Assembly (NCBI GenBank): GCA_900660155.1
Contig: CABFPE010000530.1
Span: 220,793 to 284,792, forward strand
Source of the DNA: Hofstenia miamia
Lineage: Eukaryota; Xenacoelomorpha; Acoela; Hofsteniidae
Reading direction: 5' to 3'
Length of the DNA stretch: 64,000 bases
How positions within the stretch are numbered: the stretch's first letter is position 1; each line of letters starts with the position of its first letter. Shown here one piece after another: positions 49,320 to 60,795 of this stretch. The position numbers and the translations under genes were made by a program. The notes below the pieces were generated by a model, which was not told where the DNA came from, made no database searches, and worked only from the letters and a program-made list of their open reading frames with translations.

Positions 49320-49500
49320 ATTAACGCTATGCTCAATCTGAAAGCACCACGTGATAGAGGACAATTTCCTGGCTCTGTCGCACCGCGGCGTGCCGTTGGG
49401 TCGAATGAGCTTTCATCCTCGCGACTTTGCGGAGGGTATGCTTCATTGGGTTTGGTTGTACATATCAAGAAACACTCAAGTTCTTTGTTGCTTCCATGAG
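49320..49500. other. Unassigned GC-richer, open-frame island
   Basis: Roughly 170 bp of balanced base composition inside AT-rich intron, open in two overlapping plus-strand frames: one contains HRGVPLGRMSFHPRDFAEGM, the other APRDRGQFPGSVAPRRAVGS. On the minus strand it also reads through for about 55 codons. No flanking splice pair or family signature was recognised. It could be a fragment of a repeated element or an orphan exon. Confidence 0.3.
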
Positions 49501-51979
49501 CTCAAAGTTTATAAATACATGAACACTAACTATTGAGATAATTTTAATATTTTTCAAAATTCGAAATTTTCAAAGAAAACTTGTTAATATTTTCAACAAC
49601 TTCAGCCATAGCAATATGCGTTTTTACTGGTTTCCAACATTGGATTAAAGCAATTGACCTGTCCATGCTTCAAGATTCTCAAATTTGCTAATGGAAAAAC
49701 GGTTTGTCCTTTATAATGGACGCTAGATTAATATGAGAAAATCAGTTTTTGCCCAAGTAGTAATTTGCTAACTTACTGCAAATTATGTTTGAAATTAGTA
49801 TCACAATTTTCATAACGTTGTTAATCCTGCTTTAGATGTTGTTTGCTAATCAAAAATATTGTACGTGTGTTTGAATTTGGTACTACTATAACCAGGGCTA
49901 CATGTTTTAAAACAGGTAGATGAAAAAACTTTTAAACAGATCATAAAACACAAATCGTTATATTTGCTGGACAACCAAATGTGAATTGAGGGAACCTGAC
50001 TACTTGATGTCAGATTTTGTTTCAAGCCGTTAATTTGCTTTTACTAGTTAATTGAAACTGAATTAACAATTAATTAAACATTTAAAAATAGGATATTGCA
50101 CTGTAGGTTGTAGGCATAATTTGATTCAAGAGAAATGCAATTTGTGGTTAGGTTGTACGAAATAAATGATGAAACTGGGTCTTCATTACCAAGGTTTCAG
50201 CATTAAAGAACGTTAGATTACAATATACATAATTATTGTCAATGTCCTCTTAACACAGTGAATAACTTACAATTTAACAAGAGATTGTCATTGGAGATTT
50301 TGGAATTTTTAACCCCTTTTTCAAAATTACTGGACAATATGCGAAGGATGACTGCTTCTTGAGTGACGCACTTGAAATTGGGTGAAATCACTCTTTCATT
50401 ATACCAAAATACCTTTGGTGCATCATGTGAATCAAGCAATAATGTTGGCTTCAACTTTTTTACATATTTTAAAACTTTGTTTGGAGCTGACTACAAATTA
50501 GTCAAACTGACTACTTGTTGAAAAAATGTGCCCGATTTGATTTCAATAAAAACTCTGCAAATTAACTAATGGACTGTATTCCGTCTTAGATTTAGTTGGA
50601 GTGCCATTTTTCAACTTTGAGCGCAACATACGGCAAATTGCGATCATCTTTGGGTATTGAGAAGGCCTGTATGACAGTTAAATAACTGCTACTATAACAT
50701 TTGTAGATTTAAGAATTTAGTTATTCTTTCATTTATGAATTATAATTTATATGATACATTTCCCTTATACGTTAATGCATAATAATACAAACAAAATAGT
50801 ACACTTACAAAATCAGAAGAAAATATCATACATAAAAACAATAAAACATGCTTTTCAAAAAACAACTGTTTGTTTTAAAAAACATAAAAAACGCTTTTTA
50901 TAGCAGCTTTGAATATACCCCAGTTTTGTAAAAATTTAATATGTGCTCTAAAGAATAAATTGTTTTACATTGTAAACGCAATTTATATATTAATTAATGA
51001 TAGTTATATTAGTATGTACCTAATGTAATGTAATATTGAAAATTGGAACGGTAATTGCATGCGTGCTATACGTTATGCATCTATATGGAATGCAAAATCA
51101 TTATTCTTAAATTTTGTTTTAAGCCTAAATTATTTGGGGTTACTTTTTTTCAATCATGCCAACAAATAAATTTCGAGTTGCTAATCCATCAGAACAAATG
51201 TCAACAAGACCATAAAATTGTTAGCCTAACAAGATCATTTGGAATTCATCCTAAAATGTTGAGCTGCCATAATTTGAACCATAAATCGTAAATGTTACAC
51301 TATCTGAAGTGAATGCCGTACATCGATGAATTCTTGTGGAAATTAATCAAATTATTAGCATTTAGCTTTAATGCTCTTTAGCAATAGCTTCTGATCTAAT
51401 TGGATTAATATATAATTCTACGTTTATTAGGAAAATTTCTTATACCGCAATGAATTTCATTACTTCGATGCACCCATATTGTTATCTGTCATATGGGAGT
51501 GTTTTGCAGACCGATAAGCGAATCTCCTGATAGTGAAGTGTTTTTCTTTTTTCCACAAAAGCCCTTCGAGATATCACAAATTTTGATTTTAATGGCGTCT
51601 TGTTTATTATTTTGTATTTTTCGGAAGTGCGACTCATCTGCTGAAAGCATACTTTTTTGATAAGCCAATGTATCGCACTTTCATGAGAAAGTTTTATCCA
51701 TCTATAACGGATGGACGACCGCGGCCGCTAAGAATTTTGAAAAATTGCTTCTCAAGTGATTGCTGTTCAATTACTGCTTAAAAATCGATGTCTGATAATA
51801 AATTTATTGTAATGTGTCTACCACTCTGTACCGCCCATCTGATTTACGAATTACAACTGTTAAAGTCATTGAAAATTTCCTCTGTTCTTATTGGCTAATT
51901 GTGACGAAGTGAATCTAGCGACAAAAACTGACATATTCGCAAATAAATTTACTCTTTCAATTACTGTGGGTTTATTTAG

Positions 51980-52673
51980 GCGTCCATCACCTTTGGTAAG
52001 CAACGCATCGGAAAACAAATTTCAGCAATTACATTTGCAACCTCCGCCTCGTTCACGTAGCTTTACTGCACCACAATCAACGCAGCCTTTTCCGCCTGCT
52101 CCTAGTAAAGAAGATGTGTGGCAGCCCAGAGTTGATCTATCGAAACCTACTGTAAAGTCTAAATCTGGTGAGCAAATTTGGGTACCACGCACTGGTTCTC
52201 AGACACCAACACGGAGCGAAATGCGAACCTCACGCACTCTTGGGGACATAAAGTCCACAGCTATGCACACTACCGAAATGTCTTCGCGTCACTCAATCAG
52301 TGATTTTGATCAGAAGAATTCTCGATATTCGTTAAATCTTTCTAGTTCTAGAAGCATGATGGGTCCTGTAGTATTGAGTTACGAAGAACTTGCAGCAGCC
52401 GATGATTTTTCTACCTTACCCAGATCTGAAAATTCAAAGAATTCGAATAAAGAGAATGCACCGCCTAGCACTCCCGTTCCGCCGCCAGAGTTTGAGGATG
52501 CATGTGAAACTGCTGATAAATTAAAGCGGCAATCACGCGAGCTTTCAGTTTCAGAGTTTATGCTTCTTCGGGGTGCTGCTTCACTCGACGGTGGACTTCA
52601 TTCAGTGCGGTCCGAAGGAACTCTCCCCGGAAGTCGCTCCGAATATGCATTGCAAGCATTAAGAGCAATTCAG
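51980..52673 (+). CDS. Large shared exon of the long gene; Ser/Pro-rich disordered protein segment
   Basis: The clearest coding sequence in the window: 694 bp, acceptor TTTATTTAG (AG at 51978-51979), donor CAG|GTTAGA at 52674, one entering base plus 231 complete codons, exit phase 0. Residues (from 51981) are low in hydrophobics and rich in Ser, Pro, Arg and Glu: PPPRSRSF at 21-28, a matched pair VWQPR (46-50) and IWVPR (66-70) exactly 20 residues apart, RTLGDIKSTAM at 85-95, SYEELAAADDFSTLPRSEN at 133-151, KEN at 157-159 within KENAPPSTPVPPPEFED, and ELSVSEFMLLRGAASLDGG at 187-205. No globular domain, signal peptide or membrane segment is seen. The style suits a cytoplasmic scaffold or cytoskeleton-linked protein, but that is inference. 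The open frame continues 5' of the acceptor to 51891 and 3' of the donor; the protein-like composition stops at both borders. Confidence 0.88.
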
Positions 52674-55600
52674 GTTAGAAGTTTACATATTACATTTAAT
52701 TATTTACTAATTTGGTACGGTAACAAATTTTCCATGTTTTTTCTTTAATAATAGGTGATCCGTTTTAATTAAATAGTTTCAAAAGAACTGTGAGAGGAAG
52801 TGTTTTCTTTTATCATTATTCAGTTTATGTCATACAATCAATCAAATTGACTTTCCTTTGCTAATTTCTGCTAGTTTACTTGCTGACATTTAAATATGTG
52901 TCACCCATTACAATCGTCTTCTTGTTTGAATTTAAACGAATGTTATTAAGTACAATTTTATTAAATTCAAATTTGTGGATTTTTTCTCATCTTTTCTTAT
53001 TCACTTCCCAGCTAATCTATAACTTTGATTATGCTAATACGAAGAATACAATGTAACATCCTTTCCGGTGTCCCTATAGGCTGACTGTTGAAATGTTTTG
53101 AGTTTTCTAACGATCCTCGATAAAACATTTTAATATTGTTAATTTGGTTATTTGTAGAAGTATTATTTTGAAAATAATTGTAAAGGAAGTTACTATTTTA
53201 TAGAAGTTTGTAATCGTTATATGAGGCACAACGTAAAGAAAACATGCTTTAAATTAAAATTAATTTATTTGAGTTACTAGTATCATCAGATGCAGAATTT
53301 AATGCTGATTCTAAATATGTAATTATATTTTCTCTACAACAAATATCATGCAAGTTTACTGAATGAAAATAACACCATTAAATTTTGATGTATTCAATTT
53401 AAAAATGGCGTCATTTACCTACCTCCTCCACCACAAGAATGCAGTTTATAAATCACCTTAAGCCACTTCGAATGATAAAATCATTGTCAATATGTTAATC
53501 TAGTTCAGAGTATACATATTATGCACTGGTTCAAAATCATCATATTTTGGAGCTCATACATATTATTGCCATTTTCTCGATAATTTGATTTTGACCTTAA
53601 GCATGTCTACTTTGCGTCGCGCCTCATATATTCAAGTGCGGCTTTCGAGAAGAGGCATCCCGAGGTTAGTGCTCCCCCTTTTCGAAGATTTTAAAATTTT
53701 TTCTAAAGAGTCTTTACATTTCCAAAACTTTTGATGTCGGTCTTAATTATAGCATAAAGATTACTGTTGTGTAAAATCTTCTAATTAAACATTTAAACGG
53801 AGTCCATTTTATAAAGTATTGTTGACGAGCAAATTTCTTCTTGGTATAGAAAAGAGATAATCAGAGATGAGTTTTTGCCAAGTCTTCAAACTAAACTTGC
53901 TATTTAACAGCATTATTCTGTCTTATAAAATAATATCAAATTTGTTGTAAAAAGCAGTTTGTGAGTACTGCTTTAGTAATTCCCCAAAATTATCTTAAAA
54001 GAGATGGTTAATTAAGTGAGAGCTACACATTAAAATTTCGTTATTTTTTAAATTGCTATTTTATTTTAAATATTTTCCAAAGAAAATTGAAAATTGTCTT
54101 TTCCCCATCTGTTGTAAAAATCCTAAGGCCATGCCTGTATATATTTTAGTAATTTTATATAAATTTAGAGTCAGATTATAAAATCATGAGTCCACAATTG
54201 AATATTATTAAGCGGTTTTTAAGAAATTTAAGCAATAATTATATATTTTGCATCATCACCAACTGCTACCTTCCATATTGTCAATAATTATTTTTGATAA
54301 ATTGTGTGAGCAATTGGGGGGAAGCAGTGAATTTATTCTTTGTTTATAATTAATACAGATTTCCCTTAACGCTTTCTTAGTATTCTGATTAACATTTACT
54401 CGATTCCCGCTAGAATTCATAAAAAGATTGATTTCATTATCACAATCCATTTATTTATTGCAACTCTTAAATCAGTAATGGTCGAGAAAGTAAAAAATTC
54501 GAAAGCTGATGTCGCTGCCAGGCAATATCATGATGGAGGTTCATGATTTCTTATAGGCTTCTAAGATTATGACCAAATCTTATATTTTGCTAGCATTCCT
54601 ATAAGATGTCTAAGAAAAGCATAAAATAGTGAATTCATTTCAAACTGAAAATAAACAAAGTTTTTGATTGGCATGTAAGGATAAATGACAAATACATTTC
54701 AGACTAACGTTAACTAATAAATTATTTTTTGGGTTGAACATATAGCAAAAACGGTAGACTAGCAAAATGCTACATAGGTCTCCATAATATCTTGATGCTG
54801 ATATCATTTAATTCAAATGATTTTCTTTGGTGCTAAAAACAGTTTAAGAAATCAATAGTTCCTAAATATAATAGTTATATGAATAGCCAGCTTTTTTTAC
54901 ATCGATGAAATATTCATAAACCTTTGGAAATAATAAATATCCATTACAAATTTGGTGAATTTCTGTAAAATTGAGCGTGGTCCGCCCGACTGTGCTTGGT
55001 TTGTTTTAGCTTTTCAATTTGACTGGGCTTTGGTCGCCATTATCATTTTGATTAAGTATTTTATTGCATTTAAACTACTTGAGAATTGACTTGGGATGCT
55101 TAGGATTGGAGTTGAGCTTCAGCCCGGATTTGAAGTGGGCCTCAATTCTGAAGTTCGACGCCACCATATCCATATGACTAAAACACATAGATAATGTGAC
55201 TCAGGCGCATTTTAGACCCACATTGGAAATTTTTTACATACCTAAATCCAATTGCGACAAGCTATCTCTCCCTACATTATAGGTGTATAGCTAGACATTT
55301 TCATTTGTTAGTTATTTCAATATGTAAAAGAGTTACAAAAACAATGTGTAATGTTTCACAACATGCACAATATGAGTAAAAATTTATCCCATATATTTTA
55401 GGCACATATCCGCCCCAGCCAAGATTAAATTGATTACTAACAATTAATGTAAACGAATTCCTATTTATGTCACAGAATCCTAAAGCCACACATTCACTTT
55501 GGTGTGCGAACGGAAAACTCTTTGATTGCGAATTAGAATTACATTGTAGTTTTGATACATTTCCAGATTCCATATTTTTCCCTCTACTACAAAGGAAATC

Positions 55601-57037
55601 GAAACACATTCTTACAAAAACACGTTTAGTTTTACTCAAAAACTTCAATTTGTTTTACTAAAAAGGAATTTATAAATCCAAGAGTAATTAATTGAAGAGT
55701 TTTTACAAATAATTAAGAACGCGTCAAAGCTTTACATTTAGCATTCTTTTTATTTAGTACTTCTTAAAAGAAAATCCCTGCTTTGCTGTGAAACCCGACA
55801 AGTTAATTTGTAAAAACTTCTCTAGTGTTGTAAGTCATTATATATTTAAAAACAAAGGCAACTCTTCGTGTTTGACTTTCTTTCTAGAAATTATAGGAAG
55901 CATTTTCTTAAAGAGCTATGAAGACAGTCAGTTGTAACACGGTCATGCTGTTTTAAGATCAAAATGAAAACATTCCATATCGAAATGAGAATATTTTCGC
56001 TCATATATTCAGCATAGCTTGCAAATATAAATTGGGCGTGAAGAATTTATTTCAAATGCAAGTGAGTAAAAGTATAGATTGATTCACTGAGAAAAAAATC
56101 GGGCAGGTTCAGAAATGAATAAGCTTGTAGAGGTCTCAATCTATCAAATATTTTTATTCTACTGATTCAAATTAGGTCTGTATACGTATAATAAGTAGTC
56201 ACATAGTAAATCCTACGAAGAGTCTGATCGAATTTTAAATCAAAGATGAATACTTTGATAGATCTACATCAAGCAAACATTCGTAAAAAATATCATATTT
56301 GTATGGTATTTCTTAAATTAAATTGAATTTTTGTAAGTTTATGATATAAATTGTTAATTTATGTAAATAGTAGATTTAGAACCTAAGAAATGAGATTAAT
56401 TACCCACAAAGTTTTTATTTGAAATAACTACTCGATTGACAAGGCTAGCTGAGGGAATATGCCCTTTAACTTCACAATTTTGATTTATTTTTGGTGATTC
56501 TGAAAACGTAATACACTGAAGATTCCGGAAATTAAACTTCGGTGATGCTTCTAAAAATGTGTAATATACATGTTTTGCAAAAAATATTCTGTTTTCCATC
56601 CTCCATGAATGATACTTCTGTGTTTTACATATTCAGTAATAGATTACAAGGAATTAAGACCTCCATAAACTTTAATATATTTTACAATTACTAAAATTTT
56701 TTTGTGTTTCCAATCAAATGCCAGGACATTAATTTGTCATAGTGTTTTCTGTGATCTATTATTTTTGATTCAGCTACATACCACTCTACATTAAATCTTC
56801 CTTATTTGACGTATTGTTCAATACAATTTCGCTATATATTCTTCTTGCGAATGAAAGTATTTTTCCACTAAAACAATTACTTGGAATTGTAAACATCGCA
56901 ATTCCACCCCGTCACTTACCAATTTTTATGATAGCTTTTCAACAAGGTACAGGAAACCTGCCTATACGTTTCACCTGCACTCATGATTGTAATTTTTTAT
57001 TAACAAATCCGATTCCTATATAAATCATCTGCAATGT
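52674..57037. other. Presumptive intron, no gene supported
   Basis: Begins the 11-kb intron after the shared exon. It includes a 115-codon minus-strand frame (55301-55648) and a 67-codon one (56396-56599) without recognisable motifs or paired splice sites, taken as chance. Confidence 0.4.
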
Positions 57038-57216
57038 CAGATGATTGCTAACAAAATGAGAAAGATGGTTCTCCCTAACAAAGTTAAAAGCTGTTTGTAT
57101 TTAAGGCATTTCTTAAAATACCGGAAAAATATTAGCAAGTTAGTAAACGACGAATTATTGAAAGTGAAAGTACTGTGAATCTTGCTGATTTGTCAGGAGA
57201 CAGTGAGGATGAATAA
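57038..57216 (+). pseudogene. Coding remnant, possibly hAT transposase C-terminus
   Basis: One plus-strand frame (57038-57178) reads NKMRKMVLPNKVKSCLYLRH then FLKYRKNISKLVNDELL. A second frame takes over at 57142 and reads SKRRIIESESTVNLADLSGD then SEDE, ending at TAA 57214-57216. A basic segment followed by LPNKV.SCLYLR resembles the end of the hAT dimerisation region (R.RL.P..V..L.FL), and an acidic tail is common there. The two segments require one frame change, so the copy is dead. No terminus or target duplication is seen; the sequence runs soon afterwards into an AT repeat and a gap. Confidence 0.35.
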
Positions 57217-57294
57217 AATGTGTGTGGTTATTGATTTGCTCATTATAATTGCATTATTTTTTCTTTGTTTGTAGTTTATTGTTAGTTCACGAGT

Positions 57295-57316
57295 ATATAT
57301 ATATATATATATATAT
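57295..57316. repeat. (TA)n repeat at gap edge
   Basis: At least 11 TA units running into the N gap; its true length is unknown. Confidence 0.9.
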
Positions 57317-58316
57317 NNNNNNNNNNNNNNNNNNNNNNNNNNNNNNNNNNNNNNNNNNNNNNNNNNNNNNNNNNNNNNNNNNNNNNNNNNNNNNNNNNNN
57401 NNNNNNNNNNNNNNNNNNNNNNNNNNNNNNNNNNNNNNNNNNNNNNNNNNNNNNNNNNNNNNNNNNNNNNNNNNNNNNNNNNNNNNNNNNNNNNNNNNNN
57501 NNNNNNNNNNNNNNNNNNNNNNNNNNNNNNNNNNNNNNNNNNNNNNNNNNNNNNNNNNNNNNNNNNNNNNNNNNNNNNNNNNNNNNNNNNNNNNNNNNNN
57601 NNNNNNNNNNNNNNNNNNNNNNNNNNNNNNNNNNNNNNNNNNNNNNNNNNNNNNNNNNNNNNNNNNNNNNNNNNNNNNNNNNNNNNNNNNNNNNNNNNNN
57701 NNNNNNNNNNNNNNNNNNNNNNNNNNNNNNNNNNNNNNNNNNNNNNNNNNNNNNNNNNNNNNNNNNNNNNNNNNNNNNNNNNNNNNNNNNNNNNNNNNNN
57801 NNNNNNNNNNNNNNNNNNNNNNNNNNNNNNNNNNNNNNNNNNNNNNNNNNNNNNNNNNNNNNNNNNNNNNNNNNNNNNNNNNNNNNNNNNNNNNNNNNNN
57901 NNNNNNNNNNNNNNNNNNNNNNNNNNNNNNNNNNNNNNNNNNNNNNNNNNNNNNNNNNNNNNNNNNNNNNNNNNNNNNNNNNNNNNNNNNNNNNNNNNNN
58001 NNNNNNNNNNNNNNNNNNNNNNNNNNNNNNNNNNNNNNNNNNNNNNNNNNNNNNNNNNNNNNNNNNNNNNNNNNNNNNNNNNNNNNNNNNNNNNNNNNNN
58101 NNNNNNNNNNNNNNNNNNNNNNNNNNNNNNNNNNNNNNNNNNNNNNNNNNNNNNNNNNNNNNNNNNNNNNNNNNNNNNNNNNNNNNNNNNNNNNNNNNNN
58201 NNNNNNNNNNNNNNNNNNNNNNNNNNNNNNNNNNNNNNNNNNNNNNNNNNNNNNNNNNNNNNNNNNNNNNNNNNNNNNNNNNNNNNNNNNNNNNNNNNNN
58301 NNNNNNNNNNNNNNNN
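57317..58316. other. Assembly gap (1000 N)
   Basis: Exactly 1000 N, probably a placeholder length. All long frames spanning it are artefacts. Confidence 0.99.
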
Positions 58317-59317
58317 CCCACGAAAATAATCGTAGGGTGGGGATCGAAATTCTGCCCCATGGAGAAGCCTGTATATAATGCATGCGTGGACTTGTGTTGC
58401 ACATTGGCTGTCGGATGTCAATAGCCAAATTTCGTAACTTATTGAAAAAGAAACTAAAATGAGAAGTATAAGATTTAACTTAACAAACACAAAATAATAA
58501 GTGTAACTAAATCGAATTATTCCAAATTCTAATTAAGCAATAGCTTAGAAGTTTTGGTGACATATCTATTTCTTATTATCAAGGGATTTTTCTACTTATT
58601 TCAATGTGTGCCCTCGCATTATTTTACAAGATGTTGCGCCAAAGCTTTGTATTTTATTTCTGAAGATATGTGTAGCTTATCTAAGGTACATTATTTAAAA
58701 CTAAACATTAAGCAAATGAGTTATTAAGTGCTTATTGCAAGCTTCACATTGGTCTAAAATGACATGATTCCGAATTTGAGTCAGAGTTCTAATATTTTTG
58801 GTGAGTCCTGCCCACATTCGAGCACTTATTTGGTTGTTGCAAATGAATTTGTTAATTTAGGATATAGTCTCATTCCTCTTCAAAGTCACGCATTGTATTT
58901 TATACCCCAAATTTACGTCCAGCTCAGAACATCTTTAATTATAATAATGGTCAAGTCCAAGATAGTGTACCCTCATATTATGAAAAATCAGATCGTGTTC
59001 AAAGGTATAAACGATACATTTTCTGAACGCTTATAGTATGGTTCTTAATTTAATATATTAATTTTAAAATTATTCATCTGTCGTACCTATAAGTTTAAGA
59101 TTTAGAATTACTTAAAAGAAATTATTAACCGCTTCGTTCATTGTTCTTTGAGTTCATAAACCCCTTTCTAACTAATAATTTATTTCCCTTTTTGAATTAA
59201 TATATTCCATTTCAAACGGCAACTGTTTGACAACAAAAACAAGGCCGCCGTCATATTATTTTATAACGAACGGCCTTTATAACTAATTGCCGACCACCGG
59301 TATTTATTAAGTATTAA

Positions 59318-59343
59318 CNCACACACACTCACACACACACACA
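59318..59343. repeat. (CA)n microsatellite
   Basis: Imperfect CA repeat with one undetermined base at 59319 and one T interruption. Confidence 0.92.
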
Positions 59344-60759
59344 TGGCTTCATTATTCAGATAATAATTTCGAGAAGAGTACATTTTAGAGAAAAACGATA
59401 CTTTTTCTTCTGGTCCCATACGTCAAGGAATTCCGAGAAGGGAATTCATGTATATAAGTTATGATTTTAGATTTTGAATAATATCAATGGATGTAACCTT
59501 GTAGTAGCATAATATATGAGAGAATTATCTTTGCCAATGCAATAAGTATCGAATGTTTGGGTTTTATTTTTTAATAGTGTCCCACTCATCTAAAATTTTT
59601 TTGACCTAATATGGTATTATTAAAAAACTGTAGCATATTCTCTACATACTAATTCCCCACTTCCTATTTATAGTTTAAGGCGAGTTTACATTGTATATTA
59701 ATTGTGGTAAATGCATTAGAAACCAGTTTTTTGTAAATTAAACATAAGCTAATTTTATTTTAAATTACTTCTCGGTGTATGCAAGTATTTTGCTTTTTTA
59801 TTGTTGGTTGTACGTTGTATTTAATCTACTCAGCGCTTACATTTTTAAAAAAGAAAAGCATTGAATTCATTTTCATCAAAAATTATTTATATAAATTTTT
59901 CTGATCCTTCAATTTCCAGTTACTTCCGCGTAGATTCTGTATTGCAATCAAGGGGAATTGATAAAGGAAGAATAATGGTGGCTTTAATTGAATGAGTGGG
60001 TGCGCTTTGAAGCCTGTGACATTACATGGTAGGATTTTCCACCCGTCGCCTGTACATCCTGCTGATATTGAGCGGTTTCTTTTTGTTTAAAGTTCACTTT
60101 CATTTCGACAATCTTTAAAGAGAGTGGTATTTGTTAAGGAAATATTTCATTACTGTACTCACTCTTCGTAAGCCAGTTTTAATTGTGATGCTGATGCGTT
60201 AACCTTCAAATACTATCAGTGTAACTATTCAATAATTTTACCTGGTATTTGAGTGAAAAAGCGATATGCTCTACTACAAAGGCAAAGCCTTTTCATTTCC
60301 AATTACTTCTGTCTGTTGAGCATAATTCTTTAATTATGCTTCCCCATTATAAATGGAACATTTTTTGAAAAGCGGTAAAATATTCAATTAAAATTGAGTC
60401 ATCTATATCTAATATAATCACCGTTTTAATTGAAGAGGGCGCGCGACTACAAAATATCCTTATCTAACAGCAAGAATTACGGCTGTATTGAACTATTTGA
60501 AAGTGCATGCTTTTATAGTTAATTCCTCGAAACTTGTAGTTCTTAATTTTGTTTTTCTGATTTCTTGAAAGTTCAATTCATGATTTACTTAAGATCTGCC
60601 AATTCCAATTGGGAAAGGTTGGATAGAAATAAGGTCTTTACTTCAGAGGGCCAAGTAATCAGTTTCTTCCAAAATCTTCAGTTTATTAGTTTTAATCTTA
60701 AAATGCGACCCTACCTAGCATATTGACAATGGACAAATTTTTGATTTTAGTTACTGTTA

Positions 60760-60760
<1 letters not shown>

Positions 60761-60795
<35 letters not shown>
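60761..60795. repeat. (TTA)n microsatellite
   Basis: About 11-12 perfect TTA units. Confidence 0.95.

Larger units (their letters stand above)
44150..51979. other. Presumptive intron before the shared exon
   Basis: End of the intron that all three leaders would share. AT-rich, with an inverted repeat at about 46680-46935, a GC-richer island at about 49320-49500 (both listed separately), and a CCGCGGCCGC block at 51719-51728. No exon was accepted here. Confidence 0.45.

Noticed and set aside
55301-55648. 115-codon minus-strand frame
   Set aside because: No recognisable motif, acceptor/donor pair or neighbouring exon; probably chance.
56396-56599. 67-codon minus-strand frame with moderately protein-like text
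   Set aside because: No supporting splice sites or second copy; could be revisited with a translated search.
57193-58490. Very long open frames on both strands (370-410 codons)
   Set aside because: They consist almost entirely of the 1000-N gap; N codons cannot contain stops, so the frames are artefacts.
59249-59276. GC-rich hairpin as a transcription terminator
   Set aside because: Hairpin terminators are a bacterial feature and this is animal DNA; one short hairpin carries no weight here.
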